64,000 bases of DNA from an uncultured Eubacteriales bacterium (GTDB taxonomy: Bacteria; Bacillota; Clostridia; Christensenellales; Borkfalkiaceae): contig CACXGN010000003.1 in assembly GCA_902767225.1 (NCBI GenBank), positions 1-64,000 of the forward strand. The letters are read 5' to 3'. Position numbers and translations under genes: made by a program. Positions 1 to 8,249 of this stretch are shown here, one piece after another (within the stretch, counting starts at the first letter, position 1; the number at the start of each line of letters is the position of its first letter). Under the pieces are notes generated by a model. It was given only the letters and a program-made list of their open reading frames with translations, searched no databases and was not told the DNA's origin.

Positions 1-37
1 GAACCATTTGGTCAAATCGCACACCCACATACAAAAC

Positions 38-64
38 AAAAAAACAGCGCGTTGGCTGTTTTTT
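38..64 (-). terminator. Intrinsic terminator behind the tRNA-Gln remnant
   Basis: An A-rich/T-rich hairpin with a 9-bp stem (40-48 with 55-63, loop 49-54) has T runs on both strands. On the minus strand it comes directly after the truncated tRNA-Gln 3' end at 70-90, as expected for a tRNA terminator. Confidence 0.65.
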
Positions 65-69
65 CGTTT

Positions 70-90
70 TGGCAGGGGTAGCTGGATTCG
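70..90 (-). pseudogene. 3'-end remnant of a second tRNA-Gln
   Basis: These 21 bases are identical to 247-267, the 3' end of the intact tRNA-Gln (T-arm 3' half, acceptor strand and CCA). The rest of the tRNA is missing: upstream on the minus strand the sequence changes into an unrelated palindromic stretch (91-177). It keeps its own terminator at 38-64. Either a duplicated tRNA was interrupted, or the element carries a copied tRNA tail. Confidence 0.65.
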
Positions 91-187
91 CTTCTCTCGA
101 GCCTCCCGCAAAACAGTCCACTGGACTGTTTTCTTGCCTGTGGCAAGCACGCGACATAAAGCCGCTGGCTCCTAATTCGAATCCAGC
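81..187. repeat. Palindromic element bounded by T-arm inverted repeats
   Basis: The outer 10-bp arms GCTGGATTCG (81-90) and CGAATCCAGC (178-187) are exact inverted repeats and match the tRNA-Gln T-arm. Inside are two further hairpins: 11-bp arms at 110-120 and 122-132, and 6-bp arms at 133-138 and 142-147. It has no coding sense. It looks like a small non-autonomous palindromic repeat associated with tRNA genes; that reading is inference. Confidence 0.55.
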
Positions 188-210
188 ACTTAAAACAAGA
201 AAACTATTCA

Positions 211-246
211 TTAAAAAAAGAACGGGCTGTGCCGTTCTTTTTTTAA
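211..246 (-). terminator. Terminator of tRNA-Gln
   Basis: A 15-bp hairpin (211-225 with 232-246, loop 226-231) ends in T runs and sits directly 3' of the minus-strand tRNA-Gln. Confidence 0.8.
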
Positions 247-322
247 TGGCAGGGGTAGCTGGATTCGAACCAACGAAGTGACGGAGTCAGAGTCCGTTGC
301 CTTACCGCTTGGCGATACCCCT
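247..322 (-). tRNA. tRNA-Gln (anticodon CTG), CCA encoded
   Basis: On the minus strand the acceptor arms AGGGGTA and TACCCCT pair over 7 bp, followed by a G discriminator and encoded CCA. The anticodon stem ACGGA/TCCGT encloses loop CTCTGAC, which gives anticodon CTG (reads CAG, glutamine). The T-loop TTCGAAT is canonical. The 5' end resembles bacterial tRNA-Gln. A terminator follows at 211-246. Confidence 0.95.
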
Positions 323-425
323 AAATTTTTATTGCTATTGTATTTTATCAAATCCCAAAAAAATTTACAAGCGTTTTCATTATATTTTATAATTTTTATG
401 TGAAAAGATTTTATTTTTTGTTCCG

Positions 426-454
426 TTGACTTTTTAATTAAACGCGGCTATACT
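426..454 (+). promoter_or_regulatory. Sigma-A promoter of rhaM-ygjP
   Basis: TTGACT (426-431), a 17-bp spacer and TATACT (449-454), about 27 bp before the rhaM start codon. The Shine-Dalgarno site AGGAG precedes ATG 481. Confidence 0.75.
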
Positions 455-480
455 TTAAAAGTATATAAAAGGAGACTGTT

Positions 481-798
481 ATGGAAAGATACGCTTGGAA
501 AGCAACCGTAAAAGAAGGCAAACTTGACGAATATATTAAAAGGCACAACAATATTTGGCCGGAACTTAAAGAATTATTAAAGTCGGCGGGGATTTGCAAT
601 TATTCCATTTGGAACTGCGGCAATGAACTATTCGGATATTACGAGTGCGAAAAGGGTGCTTCTTTTGCTGCAAAAACGCAGGCGAACAGCGAAATAGTTG
701 ACAAGTGGAACGAGTATATGAAAGACGTTATGATAATGGAAATGGATAAAGTTACCGGTGCGCAACCAAAACTTGACGAAGTGTTCTACTTAAAATAA
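481..798 (+). CDS. rhaM: L-rhamnose mutarotase
   Basis: This 105-aa protein matches the RhaM family in length and pattern. The family interconverts the alpha and beta anomers of L-rhamnose in the cytoplasm so the sugar can enter catabolism. Tyr18 and His22 fall where the catalytic residues lie in E. coli RhaM, and the C-terminal stretch ending near PKLDEVFYLK is typical. The start has a good AGGAG site and a clear promoter. The stop overlaps the next start (TAATG), so the two genes are translationally coupled. No rhamnose isomerase, kinase or aldolase is in the window, so it may act with a pathway encoded elsewhere or on a related 6-deoxysugar. Confidence 0.9.
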   Translation: MERYAWKATVKEGKLDEYIKRHNNIWPELKELLKSAGICNYSIWNCGNELFGYYECEKGASFAAKTQANSEIVDKWNEYMKDVMIMEMDKVTGAQPKLDEVFYLK

Positions 799-1454
799 TG
801 ATTGCCCCGAAGAAGATATACCGTAGCAAACGGAAAACCCTTTCTATAAAGATAGATGGGGACGGTAACCTTTTAGTTTATGCACCTGAAAAACTATCCG
901 AAGAAAGGATATTTGCCTTTATAAACGAAAAGCAAGGCTGGATAATAAAAAACGTTGAGAAAATAAAAAACGCAAAATCCGAATTTTCACCGCTTAAACT
1001 AACGGACGGAGAGATTATCCCATACTATTCGGGAAACCTTACCGTTAAAAACGTGTGCGGTGAAAGAACAAAGATAAAATCCGGCGTGCTATACGTTGGA
1101 AAAAACGATACGGAAGGTTTTAAAAGGTTTATAAAGCGGGACTTTAAGAAGTATATATGCGCACGCGTAAAATATATTGCAAGTATTATGAACGCCAATT
1201 ATATATCGGTTTCGTTAAAGTTTTCTAAAACCAGATGGGGATCGTGCGGGGCGGCTAACACACTTAATTTTTCTGCTTATATGGCGTTTGTTCCTACTTA
1301 TTTAACTGATTACGTTATAGTTCACGAACTTGCGCATACATATCATAAAAACCACGGTGCGAAGTTTTGGAAGTTGGTTGAAAAATACATGCCGGACTAT
1401 ATGGAGCGAAGGAAAGAACTTAAAAATTATAACGGAATAAATCGAATAATATAA
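798..1454 (+). CDS. YgjP-type zinc metallopeptidase domain protein
   Basis: This 218-aa protein fits the YgjP/DUF45 family of M48-like metallopeptidases. The zinc motif HELAH lies at residues 176-180 with a further His at 186 (HKNHG), and the RWGSCG segment typical of the family precedes it. There is no signal peptide, so it should be cytoplasmic. The physiological substrate of this family is unknown; YgjP genes often accompany restriction or repair genes elsewhere, but here it is simply coupled to rhaM by a 1-nt overlap. A terminator follows at 1511. Confidence 0.85.
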   Translation: MIAPKKIYRSKRKTLSIKIDGDGNLLVYAPEKLSEERIFAFINEKQGWIIKNVEKIKNAKSEFSPLKLTDGEIIPYYSGNLTVKNVCGERTKIKSGVLYVGKNDTEGFKRFIKRDFKKYICARVKYIASIMNANYISVSLKFSKTRWGSCGAANTLNFSAYMAFVPTYLTDYVIVHELAHTYHKNHGAKFWKLVEKYMPDYMERRKELKNYNGINRII

Positions 1455-1510
1455 AGTAATGGGTGTTAAGCGTGTATTTTAGCGCTTATTATCGCATTTT
1501 AGTTATATTT

Positions 1511-1541
1511 AGCGGTTTGCTTTATTGCAGCCGCTTTTTTT
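1511..1541 (+). terminator. Terminator of rhaM-ygjP
   Basis: AGCGG (1511-1515) pairs with CCGCT (1531-1535), extended by an inner GC pair, and is followed by a run of T. Confidence 0.65.
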
Positions 1542-1640
1542 ATTGATTTTTCCAAAAACCGAATTCCACTCAGAATAGAATTTAAATTCGGGCGACTTTT
1601 TATGAGAATTAATATTGAGAATTTTTTTGCTTTTATTTCT

Positions 1641-1669
1641 TTGACTTTACATTATATATTTGTAATAAT
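1641..1669 (+). promoter_or_regulatory. Probable promoter of the DJ-1/PfpI gene
   Basis: TTGACT (1641-1646), then a -10 of the form AATAAT (1664-1669) after 17 bp. The leader is short, with AAGGTG before ATG 1693. The rest of 1542-1640 shows no gene. Confidence 0.5.
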
Positions 1670-1692
1670 CTTTGTCGGAATTAAGGTGAATT

Positions 1693-2214
1693 ATGAAGAT
1701 TGCAGTTTTATTTTCAAACGGAACGGAAGAAATCGAGTCTCTTACCGTGGTGGACGTTTTGCGCCGCGCAGGGGTAGAGTGCGAAATCGTTTCAATCAGC
1801 GGGAAAAATCCCGTCGGTTCGCATAAGATCGGCGTTGCGGCTGACAGAGTGATAGAAGAAATATCAATAGAAGAATATGACGGAGTGGTAGTCCCCGGCG
1901 GTATGCCCGGATCGGAAAACATATCTAAAAACGAACGCGCGATAGAACTTATAAAAAATATGTTTAAGATGGGTAACCTTGTCGCCGCGATATGCGCCGC
2001 CCCCGCGGTGGTTCTTGCAAGGCACGGTTTTGCAAACGGAAAAAGGATCACTTGCTATCCGTCTGATAATTTTAAAAACCAACTTGGTTTTGCAATTTAT
2101 ACAGGTGCAAACGTGGAAGTCGACGGAAATATCATCACCGCCGACGGCATAAAATCCGCAATGAAATTTGCGATAACTATTTGCGATTACTTGGGCGTTA
2201 AACCCAAATTCTGA
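1693..2214 (+). CDS. DJ-1/PfpI (ThiJ) family protein
   Basis: This 173-aa single-domain protein has the DJ-1/YajL/PfpI fold signature. Glu15 lies in the N-terminal NGTEEIE motif and the nucleophile-elbow Cys101 in AAICAAPAV. Family members act as glyoxalase III or deglycase-like enzymes or as redox-linked chaperones and peptidases; sequence alone does not decide. The closest match in pattern is the DJ-1/YajL branch. It has a good Shine-Dalgarno site and its own promoter. It ends 14 bp before the large secreted protein at 2229, so the two could share a transcript, but no functional link is evident. Confidence 0.88.
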   Translation: MKIAVLFSNGTEEIESLTVVDVLRRAGVECEIVSISGKNPVGSHKIGVAADRVIEEISIEEYDGVVVPGGMPGSENISKNERAIELIKNMFKMGNLVAAICAAPAVVLARHGFANGKRITCYPSDNFKNQLGFAIYTGANVEVDGNIITADGIKSAMKFAITICDYLGVKPKF

Positions 2215-2228
2215 TAAAAGGTAAAAAT

Positions 2229-4595
2229 ATGAAGAGTTTAAGAAAAAACAAAATTTTAAGTTTGTTGATTGCATCCCTTATTTGTTTAACGGCAGGGTTT
2301 GCCCTCTGTTTTATGAATAAAACCGACGGCAAGATAAAAACCGCAAGTGCGGCTTCTTCAAGCGATCCCGCTTACACGGTTGAAATTTACGCTTGCTGGG
2401 GTTGGTATAAATGGGGTTTGGTTTGGTATGGCGGCACTCCCCAAAAGAGTTACGATTTTCAGGTGTCAGTCTACAATACGGACGGCAGCACGGTGGATTA
2501 TAGCTTTTCAAAATCAAATCTCGGTGCGTCGGCTAAAAAATCTAATCCGGATTATTACTCCATGGTCAGTTCTTCGAGCTATGTAACTTGCCCGAATAAA
2601 ATTTCATTTTATTGCAAAAACAATAGTTTTACGGCGAAGGAACTTCACTACGGCGCAAAGGTCTATTATAAAGGCACGTTAATAAACAGTTTTTATACTT
2701 CTTGGAGATACGATACCGTAGGATCGGGTAATGTAAATAACACGTGGGATCTGAGTTCGACGGGAGTGTATTCGTTTTCGGTAAATAACGATACCCAAAG
2801 CGGAGTTGATAAAACGGGTGCCATAACTTCTTTCAACGTTTTAAGTTCAAATGCTGTTTATCCTGTTATAAAAGGTTCGTCTTTCATGGTGGGGAATAAA
2901 ACGATATCATATTCCGCACCTACGTTAGCGCATTATAAATTTTTAGGATATTACAACGGAAACACTAAAATATATAACTCAGACCTATCGCTGGCATATA
3001 CAGGCAAGGCAACTGCAAACGGAACGCTGCAAGCAAAATGGGAAATAGATAAACATACGGTATCGCTTGGCGTGAACGACTCGTCCTACGGAACTATAAG
3101 CGCAACGTCAATTGCAAATGTTCCTTACGGTTCAACGATAACAACGAGCGGTAATACGCTTACCGTAAACGGAACTACCGTCACAGCGACGCCGTCAAAC
3201 GCTACTGCGCAATATACGTATGCTTTCGACAAATTCGAAATGAGTAGCACTACCGTCGGCGGTAATATGAGCATAACGGCTAAATTTACGCGAACACTAA
3301 GATCATACAATGTGGTTTTTAAAAACTACGACGGGGCGACGCTAAAATCCGAAAGCGTTGCATACGGCACTACTCCTACTTACACGGGCGAAACTCCCGT
3401 AAAGCCCGCCACGGCGCAAATTACATATACGTTTGCGGGGTGGACGCCTGCGCTAACTAGCGTTACCGGTGCCGCGACTTACACCGCAACGTTTACAGAA
3501 AGTGCAAGAAAATATGACATATGTTTTATTAACTTTGACGGAACGGTATTAAAAAATTATTCGTTAGAATACGGTGAAACTCCCGAATATGACGGCGATA
3601 TTCCGGTAAAACCTGCGACCGAACAAAAGAGTTTTACTTTTAATGGTTGGGATAAAGAGATCGCTACCGTAACGGGTGACCAAACTTATAGCGCGACGTA
3701 TAGCGAGATTTACAACGCTTCCGTATCGCTTTCGCTCGGCGGAGAAATTGTTGTTAACTTCTATATTTATCTGCCTTATTACACGGCGGACGAAAATGCA
3801 TATTTTACGCTTACTTATAATCACAACAAAACTTCTTATTCAACAGAACGCACTACCGACACGGTAAGTATAAACGAATTAGAACAGCGTGCGGACGGAA
3901 GATATAAAATATCTTGCGGACTTGCTTCCGCGCAGATATGTGATCTTATCGATCTGCGGTTATTCGACGGATCGGACAATCTTTTATACAGCAAAACCGA
4001 TTACTCTATAAGGGATTACTGCAACGCGGTGATAGACGGCGGGTATAACGAAAATCTCGTTGATTTATGTAAGTCTATAATGAATTACGGCGGATACGCG
4101 CAAATTCTGTTCGGATATAACGTAGATGACGTTGCAAACGCCGAAAAAGATTACGCGTCAGATATCGAAAGCGTTAACGTGGAAGATATAAAAGAGCAAA
4201 AAAATATAGAAGAAGGCGCGACCGATTTTGCGCTTACCGGCGATATAACCTTGATGGCGCTCGATAAATCGGCGATCCGCTTTTACTTCGATTTGGAAAA
4301 TGAAGAAGATTTAAGTGATTACGAAATTTCCGTAAGCGAAGGCTTTAAGGTCAGAACGGGGGAAAACAACGTAGGAAAATTTATCGAAGTATACAATATT
4401 CTTTCAATAAATTATAGCAAGGCGTTTACAGTTACCGTTAAAAACATAAGCGATTTGACCGAAACGACTATAACTTATTCCGTGCTAGATAATATTAAAG
4501 CAAAACTTATGGGAAATGCTTCCGTAAACACTAAAAATTTAAGCAAGGCGATGTATCTTTTCGGGTTAGCGTCAAGCGCGTTTTTCGGGAATTAA
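2229..4595 (+). CDS. Secreted InlB-repeat protein
   Basis: This 788-aa protein begins with a basic start and a hydrophobic signal sequence, probably cleaved near residue 42 (TASAAS). After a beta-rich region (about 45-210) comes a Listeria/Bacteroides-type repeat near 213-278 that contains LAHYKFLGYY. Two tandem InlB-like repeats follow at about 358-424 and 427-492, both of the form VxFxNxDGxxLKxxSxxYG...FxGW. Residues 493-788 resemble a C-terminal module seen in surface proteins of gut Clostridia (FGYNVDDVANAEKDY segment). There is no LPXTG motif and no C-terminal membrane helix, so it is likely released or held non-covalently. Adhesion or surface-layer function is inference. Two tiny genes follow immediately. 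Confidence 0.8.
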   Translation: MKSLRKNKILSLLIASLICLTAGFALCFMNKTDGKIKTASAASSSDPAYTVEIYACWGWYKWGLVWYGGTPQKSYDFQVSVYNTDGSTVDYSFSKSNLGASAKKSNPDYYSMVSSSSYVTCPNKISFYCKNNSFTAKELHYGAKVYYKGTLINSFYTSWRYDTVGSGNVNNTWDLSSTGVYSFSVNNDTQSGVDKTGAITSFNVLSSNAVYPVIKGSSFMVGNKTISYSAPTLAHYKFLGYYNGNTKIYNSDLSLAYTGKATANGTLQAKWEIDKHTVSLGVNDSSYGTISATSIANVPYGSTITTSGNTLTVNGTTVTATPSNATAQYTYAFDKFEMSSTTVGGNMSITAKFTRTLRSYNVVFKNYDGATLKSESVAYGTTPTYTGETPVKPATAQITYTFAGWTPALTSVTGAATYTATFTESARKYDICFINFDGTVLKNYSLEYGETPEYDGDIPVKPATEQKSFTFNGWDKEIATVTGDQTYSATYSEIYNASVSLSLGGEIVVNFYIYLPYYTADENAYFTLTYNHNKTSYSTERTTDTVSINELEQRADGRYKISCGLASAQICDLIDLRLFDGSDNLLYSKTDYSIRDYCNAVIDGGYNENLVDLCKSIMNYGGYAQILFGYNVDDVANAEKDYASDIESVNVEDIKEQKNIEEGATDFALTGDITLMALDKSAIRFYFDLENEEDLSDYEISVSEGFKVRTGENNVGKFIEVYNILSINYSKAFTVTVKNISDLTETTITYSVLDNIKAKLMGNASVNTKNLSKAMYLFGLASSAFFGN

Positions 4596-4611
4596 TGGAT
4601 GAGGTGAACGT

Positions 4612-4734
4612 ATGAAAAAGAAAGATTATTATAAACCCATCATAAAAATTTCCAAATTCACCTTAGAAGACGTTTTGTTCGGTTCGGATTCTTGGAACGA
4701 TTGGCCCGAAACGCCGGACGTTCCGCTAAACTGA
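4612..4734 (+). CDS. Small peptide P1 (40 aa), MKKxxYYxP family
   Basis: This is a 40-aa reading frame with GAGGTG five bases before its ATG and only 16 bp after the InlB-repeat gene. It starts MKKKDYYKPIIKISKF, continues with DVLFGSD and ends with an acidic, proline-rich tail. It aligns with the peptide at 47790 (shared MKK, YY, P, F, DVL, SD and WND). There is no signal peptide and no known domain. A substrate or partner of the neighbouring secreted protein, or a modified peptide precursor, is possible, but its function is unknown. Confidence 0.6.
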   Translation: MKKKDYYKPIIKISKFTLEDVLFGSDSWNDWPETPDVPLN

Positions 4735-4741
4735 GGTTTGT

Positions 4742-4855
4742 ATGAAGAAGTTTTACCAAATACCGACTATCGATATTTCATTTTTCCCGACTTCCGGTGT
4801 TAGTATGAGTTTCCTTTCGGGAGACGATTTTAACGGCGATCCGTTTGAATTTTAA
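4742..4855 (+). CDS. Small peptide P2 (37 aa), related to P1
   Basis: This 37-aa frame starts 7 bp after P1, with GAGGT shortly before its ATG. It begins MKKFYQIPTIDISFF and ends in an acidic tail (GDDFNGDPFEF). The MKK-Y-P-I-F layout resembles P1 and the peptide at 47790, but the centre differs. It is followed by a strong terminator, which makes it the last gene of the operon. Function unknown; translation is supported only by the ribosome site, the spacing and the family resemblance. Confidence 0.55.
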   Translation: MKKFYQIPTIDISFFPTSGVSMSFLSGDDFNGDPFEF

Positions 4856-4875
4856 CGATTGACTGATTTAATTAT

Positions 4876-4904
4876 AAAAAGGCTACTTTCCGTAGCCTTT
4901 TTTT
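4876..4904 (+). terminator. Terminator of the InlB-protein operon
   Basis: An 11-bp stem AAAAAGGCTAC/GTAGCCTTTTT encloses a 5-nt loop and runs into T residues, 20 bp after P2. Confidence 0.85.
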
Positions 4905-4937
4905 ATTGCATAAAGGTGCCTATTTAAAAGATTAACA

Positions 4938-4966
4938 TTGACAATATTATCTTATTATGTTATTAT
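4938..4966 (+). promoter_or_regulatory. Promoter of the surface-glycan cluster
   Basis: Consensus TTGACA (4938-4943), a 17-bp spacer and TATTAT (4961-4966), about 68 bp before the first glycosyltransferase. No other strong promoter was seen until 17906, so it may drive the whole cluster. Confidence 0.75.
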
Positions 4967-5033
4967 TTACTTTGTATATTTATATAAATAGATATTTAAA
5001 TTAATATATAATTTTATAATAGAGCGAAATATA

Positions 5034-5990
5034 ATGGCGAACGAAAAAGTTAAAAACGATAATCCTTTGGTATCAATAATAATCCCGGTATATAACGGTT
5101 CTAATTTTTTAAGCCGTGCGGTCGATTCCGCGCTTAATCAGACTTATAAGAATACCGAAATTATCGTCGTTAATGACGGGTCGAAAGATAACGGCGCTAC
5201 CGAAAAGATAGCTTTATCTTACGGCGATAAGATAAGATACTTTTATAAAGAAAACGGCGGCGTATCCACCGCATTAAACTTCGGTATTGAAAATATGCGC
5301 GGAGAGTATTTTTCCTGGCTTTCGCATGACGACGAATACGAAGCGGATAAAATCGAAAGGGAAGTTAAAGAAATCTTAAACTCCGAAGAAGATACCATCG
5401 TGTTTTGTTCGCTTAATCTGATCGACGAAAATTCGGCGATCATAAATTCCAAATTTAACTTCGGGGTTAAAGACGGACAAAATATATCGCCGAAAGATAT
5501 GATAGTTAAAATCTTGCAAAAATCTTTGGTGAACGGCTGTGCGACTTTAATTCCCAAAAAACTGTTTAAAGATCTTAAATTCAATGTTTCACATAAATAC
5601 GTTCAGGATTTTGAAATGTGGATAGACGCTTGCATTAAAGGCTACTCTTGGAAGTTTATCGACTATAAGGGAGTGAGAAGTAGAGTTCACAAAAACCAGC
5701 TTACTTATACAGGCAAAAAGATCTTTGTATCAGACTGCGCGTCTTGGGCGGATAGGGTGGCTGAAAAAATTGCGGAGATCGACGAAAAAGAATATAAACT
5801 TTCATATAACTTTGCGGCGTATTTCAAAAAATACGGCGCTTACCTTGCCGCGAAAAAGATGATTAAAACCGCGAAAAAGTATAAAAGGATTAGTATATCG
5901 GACAGTCTTAAACTTTTTATTATGGGAATTTACGGTGGGATAAGACCGTTGATCCGTAAATTATATTACGCACTTGTAAGGTCAAACTGA
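5034..5990 (+). CDS. Family 2 glycosyltransferase
   Basis: This 318-aa protein has a classical GT-A/GT2 N-terminus: VSIIIPVYNG near residue 13, VVNDGSKD, and an acidic metal-binding HDDE near residue 100. It should transfer a sugar from a nucleotide donor to a lipid-linked glycan at the inner face of the membrane. The C-terminus is amphipathic and basic but has no clear transmembrane helix. It is first in the glycan cluster and lies 6 bp from the polymerase gene. The Shine-Dalgarno site is weak (AGAGCGAAA). Donor and acceptor cannot be read from sequence. Confidence 0.88.
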   Translation: MANEKVKNDNPLVSIIIPVYNGSNFLSRAVDSALNQTYKNTEIIVVNDGSKDNGATEKIALSYGDKIRYFYKENGGVSTALNFGIENMRGEYFSWLSHDDEYEADKIEREVKEILNSEEDTIVFCSLNLIDENSAIINSKFNFGVKDGQNISPKDMIVKILQKSLVNGCATLIPKKLFKDLKFNVSHKYVQDFEMWIDACIKGYSWKFIDYKGVRSRVHKNQLTYTGKKIFVSDCASWADRVAEKIAEIDEKEYKLSYNFAAYFKKYGAYLAAKKMIKTAKKYKRISISDSLKLFIMGIYGGIRPLIRKLYYALVRSN

Positions 5991-5996
5991 TTTTAA

Positions 5997-7061
5997 ATGG
6001 TTGAATACGTTTTTTTGATAGCATTACCGTGTTTATTCTTCGCGGTAAAAAAATCCGTCGGCGACTTATATAAGTTAACGCGAAACACGTTACTGATTTT
6101 TTTCGTGCTTTTCGCGCTATTGCTTTGCCTTCGCGATTCTTCCGTCGGTATCGACCTTTCGGTTTATCTTATCGATCTGAAATATACAGCAAGGCAACCT
6201 TGGAGCCACGTTTTAGAACTCGATACCGAGTGGGGTTGGTTTATATTTCAGAAAATATTTTTATCGATAACCAAGTCGGAGCGTGCCTTTATCGTTATAT
6301 GCGCGCTTATTTCGGTAGTGCCGATTTGCATAGTATACTGCAAAGAGTGTGAACATCCGTTAATTGCCGTGTCGCTGTTTTTAACCGTAGCGCCCTTTAC
6401 GATGTTCTTTTCAGGAATCAGACAGTCGATCGCAATGGGGCTCGGCGTTCTTGCCTTCTTTTGCTTAAAGCATAAAAAATTTATTCTGTTTATCCTTATC
6501 AGCGCACTTGCGTTTACCTTCCATCAATCGGCGTTTATTCTGATATTTATGCTACCTTTCTACTTTATAAAAATAAAGTGGAAATACGCCATATTCGTTT
6601 TGCTCGCTTTTGCGGTGGTGTTTGCGTTTAGGCAAAGGATTTTCGACGCGATACTTTCGATACTTCCCGAAAAATATCAAAAGAGCGGGGAAAACACAAC
6701 GGAAACCGGCGCTTTCGGTATGATTGTTTTGCTTGGTATGTTCGCGGTCTATTCTTTCATTCTTCCGAAAGAAAAGTATATGAATCGCGAAGACTACGGA
6801 TTAAGAACGCTTTTGGTGTTCGCGCTGTTTATGCAGGCGTTTGCAAGCGTCCACGCGCTCGCGATGAGATTTAACTATTACTACCTATTATTAGTTCCGA
6901 TATTTATGTCAAGGATAGTAAATAGAGTTAGGAAGAGCGATCAAGGGATAGCTGTTTTATCGGTAATCGTAATTGTTATGTTTATGATAACTTATTTCTT
7001 CGTTACTCTTGTATATGGCGAAAATATATTGAAAATCTATCCGTATATTTGGGGTGTGTGA
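5997..7061 (+). CDS. EpsG-like polysaccharide polymerase
   Basis: This 354-aa polytopic membrane protein has about ten hydrophobic segments and the motifs FFSGIRQSIAMG and FTFHQSA typical of the EpsG family. These act as Wzy-type polymerases and join repeat units on the outer face of the membrane. It sits between two glycosyltransferases, with a flippase further down the operon, which is the expected set for a Wzx/Wzy-like pathway. The stop overlaps the next start (TGATG). Confidence 0.82.
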   Translation: MVEYVFLIALPCLFFAVKKSVGDLYKLTRNTLLIFFVLFALLLCLRDSSVGIDLSVYLIDLKYTARQPWSHVLELDTEWGWFIFQKIFLSITKSERAFIVICALISVVPICIVYCKECEHPLIAVSLFLTVAPFTMFFSGIRQSIAMGLGVLAFFCLKHKKFILFILISALAFTFHQSAFILIFMLPFYFIKIKWKYAIFVLLAFAVVFAFRQRIFDAILSILPEKYQKSGENTTETGAFGMIVLLGMFAVYSFILPKEKYMNREDYGLRTLLVFALFMQAFASVHALAMRFNYYYLLLVPIFMSRIVNRVRKSDQGIAVLSVIVIVMFMITYFFVTLVYGENILKIYPYIWGV

Positions 7062-8239
7062 TGAAAGTCGTTCAGATAAACGCTACCGCAAACGTCGGCA
7101 GCACGGGAAAAATCGCATATTCGATTAAAACGCTTTTGGATAAAAAGGGAATTGAAAATTATATTTTCTATTCACTTGGGGACAGCGAAGGCGAAAAACT
7201 CCTTAAATTCGGGAACAAAGCGTATATAAAATTGCAGGCGTTAAAATCGAGAGTTTTCGGAAACTTCGGGTTTAACTCTAAAAGCATCACTAAAAAGATG
7301 CTAAAAAAACTCGACGAAATTTCGCCGGATATAGTTCATCTTCACAATATCCACTCGCATAACGTCAATTTGAAATTGCTTTTTAAGTTTTTAAATGAAA
7401 GAAAAGTAAAGGTAGTGTGGACTTTCCACGATTGCTGGGCGTTCACGGGGTATTGCCCGCATTACGACTATATAAAGTGCGATAAGTGGCAATCGGATTG
7501 TAAAACTTGCGAATTAAGAAAAAGCTTTTCGTTTTTCTCTGATAATAGTGAAAAACTGTTTAAATTAAAAAAAGAACTTATTCTGCCGCTCGATCTAACG
7601 GTCGTAACTCCGTCGGTTTGGCTGAAAAATCAAGTTGAAAAATCCTTTTTAAAAGATAAAAAAACAGTTGTTATAAATAACGGCATAGATCTTTCGGTAT
7701 TTAAACCGACGCCTTCCGATTTTAAGAAAAAATGCGGCATAGAAGATAAATTCTTAATTTTGGGCGTTTCTTATATTTGGGACGATAAAAAGGGACTTTG
7801 CGATTTTATCAAGTTATCCGAAAGCTTAGACGATAGATTTAAGATCGTTTTGGTTGGCGTGGATAAAAAAACGGCGAAGAGTTTGCCGAAAAACATTTTG
7901 GCACTTAAAAAAACCAACAGCAAAAACGAACTTGCAAAAGTTTATTCGGCGGCGGACGTTTTCGTAAATCCAACCAAAGAAGACACGTTCCCAACGGTAA
8001 ATATAGAAGCGCTATCTTGCGGCACGCCTGTTATAACCTATAAAACGGGCGGAAGCACCGAAATAGTTGACGATACTTGCGGCATCGCGGTAGATAAGGG
8101 AAACGTAAGCGGAATAAAAGACGCGATATTAAGTTTGGTTTCAAATCCGAAAGATATTTCGGACTGTGTTAAAAGGGCAGAAAATTTCGACGAAAACGAA
8201 AAGTTTTTAAAATACGTCGATCTTTATCAATCTTTGTGA
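7061..8239 (+). CDS. Family 4 (GT-B) glycosyltransferase
   Basis: This 392-aa protein has a GT4 layout. The N-terminal acceptor domain contains HLHNIHSHNVN and WTFHDCWAFTGYC followed by a Cys-rich KCDKWQSDCKTC stretch. The C-terminal donor domain contains ALSCGTPVITYKTGG and a conserved Glu near STEIVD. I start it at ATG 7061, coupled to the polymerase stop, rather than at the TTG 12 bases upstream. It is probably a cytoplasmic or membrane-associated enzyme adding one sugar of the repeat unit; the sugar is unknown. Confidence 0.87.
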   Translation: MKVVQINATANVGSTGKIAYSIKTLLDKKGIENYIFYSLGDSEGEKLLKFGNKAYIKLQALKSRVFGNFGFNSKSITKKMLKKLDEISPDIVHLHNIHSHNVNLKLLFKFLNERKVKVVWTFHDCWAFTGYCPHYDYIKCDKWQSDCKTCELRKSFSFFSDNSEKLFKLKKELILPLDLTVVTPSVWLKNQVEKSFLKDKKTVVINNGIDLSVFKPTPSDFKKKCGIEDKFLILGVSYIWDDKKGLCDFIKLSESLDDRFKIVLVGVDKKTAKSLPKNILALKKTNSKNELAKVYSAADVFVNPTKEDTFPTVNIEALSCGTPVITYKTGGSTEIVDDTCGIAVDKGNVSGIKDAILSLVSNPKDISDCVKRAENFDENEKFLKYVDLYQSL

Positions 8240-8249
8240 GAAGTTATAA

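Noticed and set aside
69-281. A 70-codon frame across the tRNA region
   Set aside because: It is a translation of the tRNA-Gln tail, the palindromic element and a terminator; the repeated MAGVAGF ends are just the two copies of the tRNA 3' end.
1602-1826. A short frame crossing the start of the DJ-1/PfpI gene
   Set aside because: It overlaps a well-supported gene in another frame, has no ribosome site and a low-complexity Arg-rich product.
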